Below are positions 27,071 through 36,127 of a stretch of 64,000 nt of DNA, piece after piece. The first letter of the stretch is position 1. Each line of letters opens with the position of its first letter. The notes below the pieces were generated by a model. That model saw only the letters and a program-made list of their open reading frames with translations, ran no database searches and was not told where the DNA came from. The stretch is from the NCBI GenBank assembly GCA_025462725.1, contig JAOAPE010000011.1, forward strand, positions 1-64,000. Reading direction: 5' to 3'. Position numbers and translations under genes: made by a program. The stretch is from Terriglobales bacterium (GTDB taxonomy: Bacteria; Acidobacteriota; Terriglobia; Terriglobales; Acidobacteriaceae).

Positions 27071-27557
27071 GCGTCGGCTATTTTCCTCGAATTTGCGTTT
27101 GCGGAATTGTCTAGCTTTGACGAGCTACTTCGGTTCTTGCAGGCAGACTGGACATAATCGGAAGATCCAGGACGCGGAGGGTATCAGGGGTTCAGCGCAG
27201 GCTCAACCGTAAGCTTCTCAGTCGCTCTAGTCAAGCTTCAAGGCGATTACGCCTGTGGCTTACGCATACCATGGACCCTGAATCGGTAGTCCGATTCCGC
27301 GCTACACCAGTCCGCCGTAGAAGGTAGATGCTGCCCGGTTTTCCTCAGTTGTTTGCGATATTCACTTGCAAAAACACCTTAATCCATGGCATGCTGAATG
27401 AACTTCTTACGAAAGGACGCCCAATTGGCAAATATGACGAAAACAAACAAAACGCCAAGCGGGCAACATCAGCCATTAAACATGCTGAGTTGCTATAGGG
27501 CGTCGTTCCGGTCGCGCTAACCGATCTCCGGCGCATTTTCCGCAAAAACTAAATACT
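27071..27557. other. Leader region upstream of the Y-RNA array
   Basis: No protein gene is supported. It contains a small hairpin (AATCGG/CCGATT near 27281-27296) and a near-match to a sigma-54 site at 27387 whose -12 GC is changed to GA. Promoters for the radical SAM gene (leftward) and for the RNA array (rightward) must lie here. Confidence 0.4.
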
Positions 27558-27626
27558 GCTGGGTGGCGCAAGCCGCGGTTACCTCGACTGTAAATCGACA
27601 ACGCCGCTGCTGTCTTTTCCCGCAGC
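27558..27626 (+). ncRNA. Possible compact Y-RNA-like RNA without a tRNA module
   Basis: Its 22-base 5' box (27564-27585) matches the same box of the RNA at 27850 at 16 of 22 positions, including GGTTAC. The 3' side ends TTTTCCC before a closing strand. GCTG-GG (27558-27563) pairs with CCC-G-CAGC (27619-27626) with one bulge. The tRNA-like part is replaced by a short hairpin (TCGA...TCGA). It is weaker than the other three copies and could be a decayed member. Confidence 0.4.
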
Positions 27627-27639
27627 TCTAACTTTCATC

Positions 27640-27747
27640 GGTCAGTGGTGATCGGATACGGATACTTCTCCGGCGAAACAGCCTTCGGGCTGTGAGGTTC
27701 GAATCCTCATGGGCGAAAGCCCTTCCGTAACCGCTTGTTCCCTGACC
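27640..27747 (+). ncRNA. Y-RNA-like RNA with reduced T-arm module
   Basis: About 108 nt. The closing stem GGTCAG (27640-27645) pairs with CTGACC (27742-27747). Next to it lie the shared 5' box TGGTGA-N8-GGATACTTC and the shared 3' box CGCTTGTTCC; an inner helix TACGG/CCGTA joins them. The head contains a UUCG-capped hairpin (CAGCC/GGCTG), a T-arm-like hairpin GAGG-TTCGAAT-CCTC, and a GAAA-capped hairpin (GGGC/GCCC). A D-arm is missing, so the tRNA mimic is reduced. The likely partner is the Ro60 protein at 29481. Ends are inferred from pairing only. Confidence 0.65.
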
Positions 27748-27764
27748 ACTGTTTCCATTTAGAC

Positions 27765-27792
27765 CCGCTGCGAGGTCTCGACCTTGCAGCGG
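27765..27792 (+). terminator. Hairpin after the second Y-RNA-like gene
   Basis: CCGCTGC (27765-27771) pairs with GCAGCGG (27786-27792), with an inner AGGTC/GACCT extension. It lies 18 bases after the RNA's closing stem. The following CAGTTATT is only weakly T-rich, so it may be a processing or partial termination signal. Confidence 0.4.
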
Positions 27793-27849
27793 CAGTTATT
27801 GTGCAAATTCATCGGCCTATTGGGCCGGCGATTACTGGTTCTTGAATTT

Positions 27850-27981
27850 GGCTGGTGGTGAAGACCACGGTTACTTCGCTTTGGGAGCGGGAGATGCAGG
27901 TTCGAATCCTGTCGCGGGAAATCATCCCCGTGTAGCTTAACGGCAAAGCGCCTCTTGTTCCGTGTCGCTTGTTCCCCAGCC
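27850..27981 (+). ncRNA. Y-RNA-like RNA with permuted tRNA-like domain
   Basis: About 132 nt. Closing stem GGCTGG (27850-27855) with CCAGCC (27976-27981); 5' box TGGTGA-N7-GGTTACTTC and 3' box CGCTTGTTCC; inner helix CACGG/CCGTG. The head is a permuted tRNA mimic: T-arm CAGG-TTCGAAT-CCTG (27897-27910), acceptor-like helix CGCGGG with CCCGTG closed by a short loop, then a D-arm GCTT-AACGGCA-AAGC (27935-27949). Known bacterial YrlA-type Y RNAs also mimic tRNA. It lies just upstream of the BCS1-like gene and may be in its transcript. A separate stem-loop flanks it at ~27801-27848. Confidence 0.75.
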
Positions 27982-28045
27982 AATTGAAATGTTGCGGGCC
28001 TTTTAGTCCGCGAAACCTCCGGCAATGGCCGGTTAGAAAGTCATT

Positions 28046-29302
28046 ATGTTCGACATTATCAAAACAATGCTGGCCGGGCACAACGAGTTCGCATCCGGCG
28101 GGCTGCTGCTCATGATCGTCGGTGGGGTCAGTGTCTGGCTGCGGGAGATTCCGCAAAGACTCTGGCACTGGCTCGTGGGACAGAGCACCATGATCGTCAC
28201 CGTGAAGGATGACGACGCCGCATTCCTGTGGGTAAAGGAGTGGTTTCTGGAGCAGACGTTTCTCGAGCGAGTTCGGCGTGTGGACTTGGACACAACGTTG
28301 CGAAGTGAACGCATTGCAATGATCCCTGCGCCGGGAAAACACTGGTTCTGGTATCGCGGCAGATTCTTTGAAGTTTGGTTCACGCGGACAGAAAACACTC
28401 GCGAAAGAACCGGCAGGCGGACAGAGTCATTCACTTTCCGGACGCTGGGACGAAAGCGGTCTGTTCTGCAACAGTTCGTTGATGACGTTATGGTCTGCCA
28501 CTTCCGGCGGCAGGGCGTGCGGTCGTACTTATATACCTATGACGACATGTGGGATTACGTGGAGGGCTACTCGCCGCGGCTGCTGGAGTCGGTGATTCTG
28601 GAACCGGGAGAGAAGGAGCTTCTGCTGAGAGATGTGGGGAATTTTCGCAAGTCGAAGCAAAGATATCAGCGCTTGGGAGTCCCGTACCATCGCGGTTATC
28701 TGATGTACGGGCCGCCGGGGACAGGGAAGACCTCGCTAGTGTCCGCATTGGCAGCGCATTTCGGACTTTCGATCTACTTGATCAACCTGGGCGAATTCAC
28801 CGACCGCGGATTAACGCGCGCGGTGAATCAGGTGCCGGGGAATTCAATCATTTTGTTCGAAGATATCGACTGCATGAAGAGCGGGCAGACGAGAATGGAA
28901 TGTGAACCTGGGGTGAGCGCCAATGCAAACACTGCTGTTCCCGCAAAGGAGAATGCTCAAAACGGAGTCACGCTTTCGGGATTGCTGAATGTGCTTGACG
29001 GTTTTTGTGCGCCGGCGGGAGTCTTGTTTGTGATGACGACAAATCATGTGGAGAAACTTGACGCGGCACTGCTGCGTCCGGGAAGGATCGACTACAAACT
29101 CTATATGGGCAGAGCGAGCGATCACCAGAAAGCGGAATTGTATCGCAGGTTTTTTCTGGAGCGATCGTGGGCGGAAGCGCAGGAATTTGTGGAGGCTTCG
29201 CAATCGGCGGAAACGATGGCGGAATTCCAAGGCCTGCTGCTGACGCTCGAGCAGGAGGGGCAATCGGATCCGATGAGAGAAAAAGAAGAGGTCTCAGCGT
29301 AA
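28046..29302 (+). CDS. BCS1-like AAA ATPase
   Basis: A 418-residue AAA protein. One probable N-terminal membrane segment (GGLLLMIVGGVSVWL, ~18-33) is followed by a BCS1-N-like domain (~35-190) and an AAA module: Walker A GPPGTGKTS (~222), Walker B IILFEDIDCM, and the terminal LLRPGRID with the arginine finger region. Mitochondrial BCS1 moves folded Rieske protein across a membrane; bacterial relatives have no settled function. A ~25-residue polar insert follows Walker B (ECEPGVSANANTAV...). The gene is sandwiched between Y-RNA-like RNAs and ends two bases before the next one, so it probably serves the Ro60 RNP system (inference). The ribosome binding site is weak. Confidence 0.85.
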   Translation: MFDIIKTMLAGHNEFASGGLLLMIVGGVSVWLREIPQRLWHWLVGQSTMIVTVKDDDAAFLWVKEWFLEQTFLERVRRVDLDTTLRSERIAMIPAPGKHWFWYRGRFFEVWFTRTENTRERTGRRTESFTFRTLGRKRSVLQQFVDDVMVCHFRRQGVRSYLYTYDDMWDYVEGYSPRLLESVILEPGEKELLLRDVGNFRKSKQRYQRLGVPYHRGYLMYGPPGTGKTSLVSALAAHFGLSIYLINLGEFTDRGLTRAVNQVPGNSIILFEDIDCMKSGQTRMECEPGVSANANTAVPAKENAQNGVTLSGLLNVLDGFCAPAGVLFVMTTNHVEKLDAALLRPGRIDYKLYMGRASDHQKAELYRRFFLERSWAEAQEFVEASQSAETMAEFQGLLLTLEQEGQSDPMREKEEVSA

Positions 29303-29303
29303 G

Positions 29304-29438
29304 TTTGTCGGTGGTGAAGACAAGGGTTACTTCAAGTCCGAGTGAGCAGGTTCGAGTCCTGTCACGGCTTTGAGCCGTGTAGCTCAATGGCAGAGCATCG
29401 GAAGGACAATTCCGTTGTCGACAAAGTTCCCCGGCAAA
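29304..29438 (+). ncRNA. Y-RNA-like RNA with permuted tRNA-like domain, upstream of Ro60
   Basis: About 135 nt, starting two bases after the ATPase stop. Closing stem TTTGTCGG (29304-29311) with CCGGCAAA (29431-29438, one G-U pair); 5' box TGGTGA-N7-GGTTACTTC; 3' side ending GTTCC; inner helix GACAA/TTGTC. The tRNA mimic is the best of the set: T-arm CAGG-TTCGAGT-CCTG, a perfect 6-bp acceptor-like helix CACGGC/GCCGTG closed by TTTGA (29363-29379), and D-arm GCTC-AATGGCA-GAGC (29382-29396). It ends 42 bases before the Ro60 start. Confidence 0.78.
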
Positions 29439-29480
29439 TGGTTTTGCATAATCGAAACTGAAGACAAAAGGAGGCAACAA

Positions 29481-30794
29481 ATGGCCAGACTAAATCTGTT
29501 GAATATTAATTTCCGACCACGCACGCACGAAGGGGCTCCCGCGAGAAATATCTCTACGGAGTTGCAACTGCGCCGGTCCGTGCTGGCCTGCCTTCTGTGG
29601 GAGAGCCAATTCTACGAAGACGGAGTCGAGATCGCAGGCCGCATCGCTGAGCTGGTGCCAAAGGTTGCTGCAGAGAAAGTTGCTGCGCTGGCGATTGAGG
29701 CGCGCGACACGATGAAGCTGCGTCACGTGCCGCTGTTGCTCGTCCGCGAGATGGCGCGGCACAAGACGCATCGTGCGCTGGTCTCGGAAACACTCGCTCG
29801 TGTAATTCAGCGAGCTGACGAACTCGCTGAGTTCGTTGCAATCTACTGGAAGGACGGGCGAGTGCCGCTTTCCGGGCAGGTGAAAAAGGGACTGGCAGCG
29901 GCGTTCCCGAAATTTGATGAGTATCAGCTTGCGAAATACGATCGCAGCGGACCCATCAAATTGCGAGACGTGCTTTTTCTTTCTCACGCCAAGCCGCGCG
30001 ACGAGGCACAAGCCGAAGTGTGGAAGAAGCTGATCGCGGGAACTCTCTCCGCACCTGACACTTGGGAAGTGGCCCTCAGCTCGGGGGCTGACAAGCGTGA
30101 GGCGTGGGAGCGATTGCTGCGGGAGCAGAAGCTGGGTGCGATGGCGTTGCTCCGCAACTTGCGCAACCTGCGTGATGTGGGAGTGGAGGAATCGTTAGTG
30201 CTCGCAGCACTTGATGCAATGAGTTCCAAGCGAGTGTTGCCTTTCCGTTTTCTGGCCGCGGCGCGTTATGCTCCGCAGTGGGAAGAGGCGCTTGAGAAGG
30301 CGATGCTGAAGTGCGTTGCTGAAGCGGAGAAGTTGCCGGGCAAGACGGTTGTGCTGGTTGACGTCTCAGGTTCAATGACTGCGCCGCTTTCGCGTCGCTC
30401 TGAGATGCAGCGCACAGACGCGGCATACGGACTGGCGGTGCTTCTGCGGGAAATCGCCGAGGCAGTCGCCGTGTATAGCTTCTCTGGCGAACTGGTACAG
30501 GTGCCGGCACGTCGGGGGTTCGCTCTGCGCGATGCGATTGACAGTTCGCAAAACCACAACGGCACACAGCTGGGTAAGGCGGTGGACAAACTTTACCGGG
30601 TTGAGAAGCTTGACCGTTTGATCGTTATTACCGACGAACAGTCGCATGACAGCGTGCCCGCGCCGAAGGGCCGCGGTTACGTGATCAATGTGGCGAGTCA
30701 CCGGAACGGTGTGGGCTATGGCAAGTGGATGCACATCGATGGCTGGAGTGAGGGCGTGATCGAGTACATCCGTGCGCTGGAGCAGAAGGCCTGA
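29481..30794 (+). CDS. rsr: Ro60/Rsr ortholog (TROVE-vWA RNA-binding protein)
   Basis: A 437-residue cytosolic ring-shaped RNA-binding protein. Residues ~1-270 are the helical TROVE repeats (starting near STELQLRRSVLACLLWE), and ~285-437 a von Willebrand A domain with a complete MIDAS: DVSGSM at 294-299, a later conserved Thr in NGTQLG, and ITDEQSHD. Bacterial Ro60 binds Y RNA and structured or misfolded RNA and can work with PNPase. The ATG at 29481 was chosen over an upstream frame because AAAAGGAGG lies six bases before it and the longer frame would run through the Y-RNA-like gene. No rtcB or rtcA gene is near, unlike in Salmonella. Confidence 0.93.
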   Translation: MARLNLLNINFRPRTHEGAPARNISTELQLRRSVLACLLWESQFYEDGVEIAGRIAELVPKVAAEKVAALAIEARDTMKLRHVPLLLVREMARHKTHRALVSETLARVIQRADELAEFVAIYWKDGRVPLSGQVKKGLAAAFPKFDEYQLAKYDRSGPIKLRDVLFLSHAKPRDEAQAEVWKKLIAGTLSAPDTWEVALSSGADKREAWERLLREQKLGAMALLRNLRNLRDVGVEESLVLAALDAMSSKRVLPFRFLAAARYAPQWEEALEKAMLKCVAEAEKLPGKTVVLVDVSGSMTAPLSRRSEMQRTDAAYGLAVLLREIAEAVAVYSFSGELVQVPARRGFALRDAIDSSQNHNGTQLGKAVDKLYRVEKLDRLIVITDEQSHDSVPAPKGRGYVINVASHRNGVGYGKWMHIDGWSEGVIEYIRALEQKA

Positions 30795-30853
30795 AAGATA
30801 CCTGCGTTAGCTTCGCGAACGTGGGTACCCGCGAGTAAGAGGTGGAGCGTGGA

Positions 30854-30882
30854 GGGCAGGCAGAGATTGCCTGCCCTTCGCG
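30854..30882 (+). terminator. Probable terminator of the Ro60 unit
   Basis: GGGCAGGCA (30854-30862) pairs perfectly with TGCCTGCCC (30868-30876) around a 5-base loop, 60 bases after the Ro60 stop. Only a weak T-run follows (TTCGCGTTTCT). Confidence 0.55.
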
Positions 30883-30957
30883 TTTCTATCGCGCGGGACG
30901 TGCTTGGTGCAAGAAGCTTTTAAGGTTAAAATGCGCGGACATTCTTCAGGGTGATAA

Positions 30958-33672
30958 ATGGCTTTGGCTGCGGGAACCCGCCTGGGTGCCTATGAGATCG
31001 TCGGTCCGCTTGGAGCGGGTGGGATGGGTGAGGTTTATCGCGGTCGCGATACGCGCCTCGACCGCACCGTCGCGATCAAAGTACTGAATTCGCAACTTGT
31101 AGTCAGTCCGGAATTAAAGGCGCGATTCGAGCGCGAAGCCAAAGTCATCTCACAGCTTCAGCATCCGCACATTTGCACTCTGTACGACGTGGGCTCCGAC
31201 AACGGCACTGAATTCCTGGTGATGGAATTTCTGGAAGGCGAGTCGTTATCTGAACGGCTCAAACGTGGTCCGTTGCCAAGCGACGAACTTCTAAAAGTGG
31301 CGATTGCGTTGGCGGACGCGCTGGATAAGGCGCATCGCGCGGGAATCATTCATCGCGATCTGAAGCCGGGCAATGTGATGCTGACGAAATCCGGCGCGAA
31401 GCTGCTCGATTTCGGTCTGGCGAAATCTATGGGTGCGGCCGCGGTTGGTGCGGCGAGTAATGCTTCCGCGTCAGTCTTCGCGGGGGCGTTGACGCAAACC
31501 AGTCCGGCTGGATCGCCGGTGTCGCCTTTGTCGAGTGCGGGCGCAGTGATCGGCACCATACAGTACATGGCCCCGGAACAGATCCAAGGACTTGAAGCGG
31601 ACGCTCGCTCGGACATATTTGGTTTCGGCGTGATGTTGTACGAGACTGCCACCGGCAAACGGGCGTTCGAGGGCAAGACACAGTCCAGTATTGTTGGACA
31701 GATCCTGGCGGTGGAGCCGCCGCCGCTCAGTTCGATACAGCCATTGGCGCCCGCTGGCCTGAGCAACCTGGTGCGTAGTTGCCTCGAAAAAGATCCGAAC
31801 GAGCGTTTTCAAACCATTCATGACGTGAAGCTGCGACTGCTTGAAATGGCAGAGACGCAGAAGTCGGGGACAGCGCAGTCAGCCACTGCGGCTCCATCAA
31901 AAAGCGCGCGGTTGATTTGGATCTCGACGGTCGCGGTGTTGGTGGTTGCATTGGCGACACTGTTCGCGGTGTCGCTTGGACGCAAGGCTGCGCAGCCCGA
32001 AGTGACACGATTCCAAGTGGACATGGCACCGTTGCAGATTGTGTTGCAGGCGGTGGGAAGCAGGCTGGCGATATCGCCCGACGGGCGAACCGTAGTCATG
32101 ATCCTGCATGGCGATACCAGCAAAGCCCAACTTTATGTGCGCAAGCTGGACAGTTTGGAACTTGTTCCGCTGCCGGGAACCGAAGGCGCAATGCAACCAT
32201 TCTTCTCGCCTGATGGCAAATGGGTGGGCTTTTCCGCGAGAGGTAAGCTGAAGAAGATACCTTTGGCGGGAGGTGTCCCGGTGACGATCTGCGAACTTCC
32301 GGGCGCAGATCAATCGGCAACATGGGGCGATAACGGCACGATCGTCTTCGATACATTCTTAGGGCCACTCAGCATTGTGCCAGCCGAAGGCGGAACCCCG
32401 GTGCGTGTTGACACGGGAAAAGAGAATTACCGCTGGCCTGTGTATTTGCCCGGCAGCCGCGCACTGCTGGCCATGGTGAGACGCGAGGGGCGCTTTGATA
32501 TCGATGTCATCCAATTGGATTCGCACAAGACCGAGAATCTCATTAGAGACGGAAGCTGGGCACGATATCTCTCGAGTGGGCGCATCGTGTATGCACAATA
32601 CAGCTCGGGCACGGATGCTTCGGGATTTACCGGTGGTCTGCTTTCCGTTCCGTTTGATCTAAGAAAACTCAAACGGACAGGCGCGTCAGAGCCGGTATTG
32701 CAAGATGTTCAAGTGGGAAGCGGTGGCGCAGGCTTCTTTGACATGTCGCCCAATGGCACCATCGCGTACGTGCCCGGCGCGGCAGAGACCCAATTGCTAA
32801 TGGATCTTATGTGGCTGGATCGTTCAGGGAAGGTCACGGAAGCAGGTGCTCCGCTGCACCATTTCCACGATATAAGGCTTTCGCCAGATGGAAAGCGCGT
32901 GCTTTTCACGATGATGGATAGTTCTGACCTTTACACCTACGACCTAGGACGCAAGACGCTGCAGCGCCTTACGTTCGACAAGCATAGCCAGGCGGGTATT
33001 TTCACTCCTGACGGCAAACGAATCATTTACTTTTCCAATGCGGTTCCGCCGCAGCAGTTGTGGTCAAAACCGTCGGACGGCGGCGGTGAGGCAGTACCCA
33101 TTGCACATTCCGAATTCTCGCCGGTACCGGACTCGGTCTCCCCGGATGGAGCTACCCTGGCATATTCGGAACTGCATCCGGGCACCGGTAATGATATTTA
33201 CCTGGCTTCGCTGCAGGGCGATCCCGCACCGCGTCCGTTCGTCAACACGCCGTTTTCCGAAGGCTATCCCGCGTTTTCTCCGGATGGAAAGTTTATTGCC
33301 TACTCCTCGAATGAAACCGGAGAGAGGCAAGTCTACGTGCAGAGTTTGCAGAAAGACGCCGGGAAATGGCAAGTCTCAAGCGGCGAAGGTTTTCGTCCTC
33401 GGTGGTCGCACGATGGGAAGAAGTTGTACTACGCTGCTGAAGGCAGAAAGTTGATGGAGGTGGACGTGAACACCAACGCGGGCTTTACGGCGGGGACCCC
33501 ACGCTTAATCTTCGAACTGACAGACTTCGGTCACGGTGGTTATGATGTGACCAGCGATGGGCGAGTCATCTGGGCAAAATCGTCGAGTTCCGGCTCAAAG
33601 TTGAACGTATTGAGGGTCATCGAGAACTTCGACACGGAGATCGCGCGGCGAGTGTCCGCGCCGCAACACTAA
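30958..33672 (+). CDS. Ser/Thr protein kinase with TolB-like beta-propeller
   Basis: A 904-residue membrane kinase of the PknB type. Cytosolic kinase domain at ~10-270 (LGAGGMGEVYRGRD glycine loop, VAIKVL lysine, HRDLKPGNVML catalytic loop, DFGLAKS, APEQIQG), one TM at ~317-340 (WISTVAVLVVALATLFAVSL), and an external part at ~355-895 built from WD40/TolB-like blades (repeated SPDGK, TPDGKRI, FSPDGKFIAYSS). The propeller should bind an extracellular or periplasmic ligand or protein. The ATG at 30958 lies close to a short GGTGA. A second kinase follows after 66 bases. Confidence 0.93.
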   Translation: MALAAGTRLGAYEIVGPLGAGGMGEVYRGRDTRLDRTVAIKVLNSQLVVSPELKARFEREAKVISQLQHPHICTLYDVGSDNGTEFLVMEFLEGESLSERLKRGPLPSDELLKVAIALADALDKAHRAGIIHRDLKPGNVMLTKSGAKLLDFGLAKSMGAAAVGAASNASASVFAGALTQTSPAGSPVSPLSSAGAVIGTIQYMAPEQIQGLEADARSDIFGFGVMLYETATGKRAFEGKTQSSIVGQILAVEPPPLSSIQPLAPAGLSNLVRSCLEKDPNERFQTIHDVKLRLLEMAETQKSGTAQSATAAPSKSARLIWISTVAVLVVALATLFAVSLGRKAAQPEVTRFQVDMAPLQIVLQAVGSRLAISPDGRTVVMILHGDTSKAQLYVRKLDSLELVPLPGTEGAMQPFFSPDGKWVGFSARGKLKKIPLAGGVPVTICELPGADQSATWGDNGTIVFDTFLGPLSIVPAEGGTPVRVDTGKENYRWPVYLPGSRALLAMVRREGRFDIDVIQLDSHKTENLIRDGSWARYLSSGRIVYAQYSSGTDASGFTGGLLSVPFDLRKLKRTGASEPVLQDVQVGSGGAGFFDMSPNGTIAYVPGAAETQLLMDLMWLDRSGKVTEAGAPLHHFHDIRLSPDGKRVLFTMMDSSDLYTYDLGRKTLQRLTFDKHSQAGIFTPDGKRIIYFSNAVPPQQLWSKPSDGGGEAVPIAHSEFSPVPDSVSPDGATLAYSELHPGTGNDIYLASLQGDPAPRPFVNTPFSEGYPAFSPDGKFIAYSSNETGERQVYVQSLQKDAGKWQVSSGEGFRPRWSHDGKKLYYAAEGRKLMEVDVNTNAGFTAGTPRLIFELTDFGHGGYDVTSDGRVIWAKSSSSGSKLNVLRVIENFDTEIARRVSAPQH

Positions 33673-33738
33673 AGCTATCGATCGACCGTCCGTTTACGCC
33701 TCCGTAAGACTTGCGACCGGAAAGCTGGTATTAAAGTA

Positions 33739-36123
33739 TTGATTGACGAGACAATTTCCCACTACCGCGTAATCGAAAAGCTCGGCGGCGGCGGCATGGG
33801 CGTGGTCTTCAAGGCCGAAGACATCGAGCTTGGCCGCTTCGTCTCACTGAAATTCCTTTCCGATGAGCTCTCGCGTGACTCGCAAGCTCTAGAACGCTTC
33901 CGGCGTGAAGCCCGCGCTGCATCGGCGCTGAACCATCCCAATATCTGCACCATCTACGAAATCGGCAAACACGGCGCACAGTCGTTCATCGCTATGGAAT
34001 TCCTCGATGGCGTCACGCTGCGAGATGTGATCGCGGGAAAGCCGATCGACATTGAAACGCTGCTCACGCTGGCGATTGAAATCGCCGATGGTCTAGACGC
34101 GGCGCACTCGCAGGGAATCGTGCATCGCGACATCAAGCCCGCCAACATCTTTGTGACGAAGCGCGGGCACGCGAAGATACTCGACTTTGGATTGGCGAAA
34201 GTCGCTCCAACCTCTATCTCTTCGAGCCAGGTCACATCAGGGAATTCCATGGCAGCGACGATGGAGGAACCGCATCTCACCAGTCCGGGATCCACGTTGG
34301 GGACGATCGCGTATATGTCTCCGGAGCAGGCGCGAGCGAAAGAGCTGGATGCGCGCAGCGATCTGTTCTCGTTCGGCACAGTGCTCTACGAGATGGCAAC
34401 GGGATCGCTTCCGTTTCGCGGAGGCAGCACTGCGGAAATTTTCAAGGCCATTCTGGACACCACGCCAGTTCCGGCTGTGCGGTTGAATCCTGATCTGCCG
34501 GCTGAGCTTGAACGCATCATTAACAAGGCTTTGGAGAAAGACCGCAACCTGCGATATCAGAGCGCGGCCGATCTGCGGACCGATCTCATTCGGCTCAAGC
34601 GGGACATCGAGTCTGGTCGCTCGTCGAGTGCATCAGGTTCGCAGGAGGTTGTCGCGCCGGCATCCTCCGGCAGGATGAGCATAGCTGGCAATCCGAAAAG
34701 ATATTGGGCAATCGGCATTGCAGCGGTGTTGGTGATTGCCGCTGCAACTGGTGTGTACTTCGTACGGAGAAAATCCGAAAACCAGCAGATCACTTCCATC
34801 GCAGTGCTGCCGTTCGTGAATGCGACGTCTGATCCGAACAATGAATATTTTAGCGATGGGTTGACCGAGGGGCTGATCGGCTCGTTGTCGCAACTGTCAA
34901 ACCTTAAGGTGATGGCGCGGAGCACGGTGTTCCGCTTCAAAGGAAAAGAGAGTGATCCGCAGCAAGTGGGTCAGACACTGAACGTAGGTGCGGTACTAGT
35001 TGGACGCGTCACACAGCACGGTGATGAATTCGCGGTCCAAGCGGACCTGGTCAATACTGCCGATGGCAGTGAAATCTGGGGATCACACTACTCGCGCAAG
35101 CTCGCGGACATCACGCAGATCCAGAGTGACATCACCCGTGATTTTTCGGATCACATGCGACTCAGCGTGCGTGGTGATGACAAAGCGCGCATGGGACGCG
35201 CGGGAACGACGAATCCTGAAGCGTACAAACTTTTTCTGGAAGGACGCCAGCTTTGGTACGGGCGCAGCCCAGAGGGCATTAAAAAAAGCATCGACTTGTT
35301 CCAACAGGCGATTGCGGCCGACCCTTCCTATGCGCTGGCTTACACGGGACTCGCTGACTCATACGTGGTGGCTCCTAGTTATGGCATCGGCATTACATCG
35401 CGTCAGGGGCAACTGCTTTCCGATGAAGCAACGCGCAAGGCGCTCGAACTCGATGACTCGCTTCCAGAGGCCCACACAGCCCGGGCAGCAGTGCTTGCGA
35501 ATGAGTGGAGGTGGACTGAGGCTGAGCGCGAAGCAAAGCGTGCAATGGAACTGAATCCAAATAGCGCGCAGATCCACTATGTATATGCTTTTCTATATCT
35601 CGTGCCGCAAAAGCGCACCGATGAAGCTTTGGAACAACTCCGCATTGCGCTGTCGCTGGATCCGTTGTCTCCAATCATGAACACTAACTTGGCCGCGACA
35701 TTGATGATCGCGCGACGGTATCCGGAAGCAATTGCCCAATTCCAAAAGACCCTTGCACGAGATCCAAATTTCAAGCCCGCTCACTACAAATTGGCGCACT
35801 TATACGCCACCACCGGAAACTTCGCCGCGGCAACCAGTGAATTGCAGAAGGTCAAGGCGAAAGTTCATTCCGCCACATCGAGCGCCAACGCCGAAAGCTA
35901 CAGTCATGCGGTTGAAGGTTTGACCAACCTGAATGCATTTTCAGCGACTGCCATAGGTTTTGCGCTCACCGGGGAGCGCAGCAAGGCGCTCGAGCTTCTG
36001 GAAAAAGCAGTCGCTGAGCACGATTCCGAACTGCTTCTTGCCATCCGGTACCCCGCATTGGACTCTTTGCGATCGGATCCGCGGTTTGCAGAAGTCCTAC
36101 GCAAGATGGGACTGCCGCAATAG
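33739..36123 (+). CDS. Ser/Thr protein kinase with TPR sensor region
   Basis: A 794-residue membrane kinase, TTG start. Kinase domain ~8-270 ([39 protein letters not shown]), TM at ~320-342 ([20 protein letters not shown]), then a FlgO/TolB-N-like domain (~350-460: [26 protein letters not shown]) and C-terminal TPRs (~495-770, for example [19 protein letters not shown]). The mix of adenylate-cyclase-associated TolB-like region and TPRs is common in acidobacterial kinases. It is probably co-transcribed with the kinase upstream. Confidence 0.92.
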   Translation: MIDETISHYRVIEKLGGGGMGVVFKAEDIELGRFVSLKFLSDELSRDSQALERFRREARAASALNHPNICTIYEIGKHGAQSFIAMEFLDGVTLRDVIAGKPIDIETLLTLAIEIADGLDAAHSQGIVHRDIKPANIFVTKRGHAKILDFGLAKVAPTSISSSQVTSGNSMAATMEEPHLTSPGSTLGTIAYMSPEQARAKELDARSDLFSFGTVLYEMATGSLPFRGGSTAEIFKAILDTTPVPAVRLNPDLPAELERIINKALEKDRNLRYQSAADLRTDLIRLKRDIESGRSSSASGSQEVVAPASSGRMSIAGNPKRYWAIGIAAVLVIAAATGVYFVRRKSENQQITSIAVLPFVNATSDPNNEYFSDGLTEGLIGSLSQLSNLKVMARSTVFRFKGKESDPQQVGQTLNVGAVLVGRVTQHGDEFAVQADLVNTADGSEIWGSHYSRKLADITQIQSDITRDFSDHMRLSVRGDDKARMGRAGTTNPEAYKLFLEGRQLWYGRSPEGIKKSIDLFQQAIAADPSYALAYTGLADSYVVAPSYGIGITSRQGQLLSDEATRKALELDDSLPEAHTARAAVLANEWRWTEAEREAKRAMELNPNSAQIHYVYAFLYLVPQKRTDEALEQLRIALSLDPLSPIMNTNLAATLMIARRYPEAIAQFQKTLARDPNFKPAHYKLAHLYATTGNFAAATSELQKVKAKVHSATSSANAESYSHAVEGLTNLNAFSATAIGFALTGERSKALELLEKAVAEHDSELLLAIRYPALDSLRSDPRFAEVLRKMGLPQ

Positions 36124-36127
36124 GGAC

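Noticed and set aside
27387-27402. Sigma-54-like site upstream of the Y-RNA array, attractive because rtc/rsr operons elsewhere are sigma-54 controlled
   Set aside because: The left element TGGCATG is good, but the essential GC at -12 reads GA.
27759-28342. Minus-strand frames reading RDRIRTC and RDRTRTC over the Y-RNA-like genes (also 28968-29480)
   Set aside because: Their similarity to each other comes from the T-arm-like sequence of the RNAs, not from a protein family.
29370-29480. N-terminal extension of the Ro60 frame
   Set aside because: It lies inside the RNA at 29304-29438, while the ATG at 29481 has an excellent ribosome binding site.
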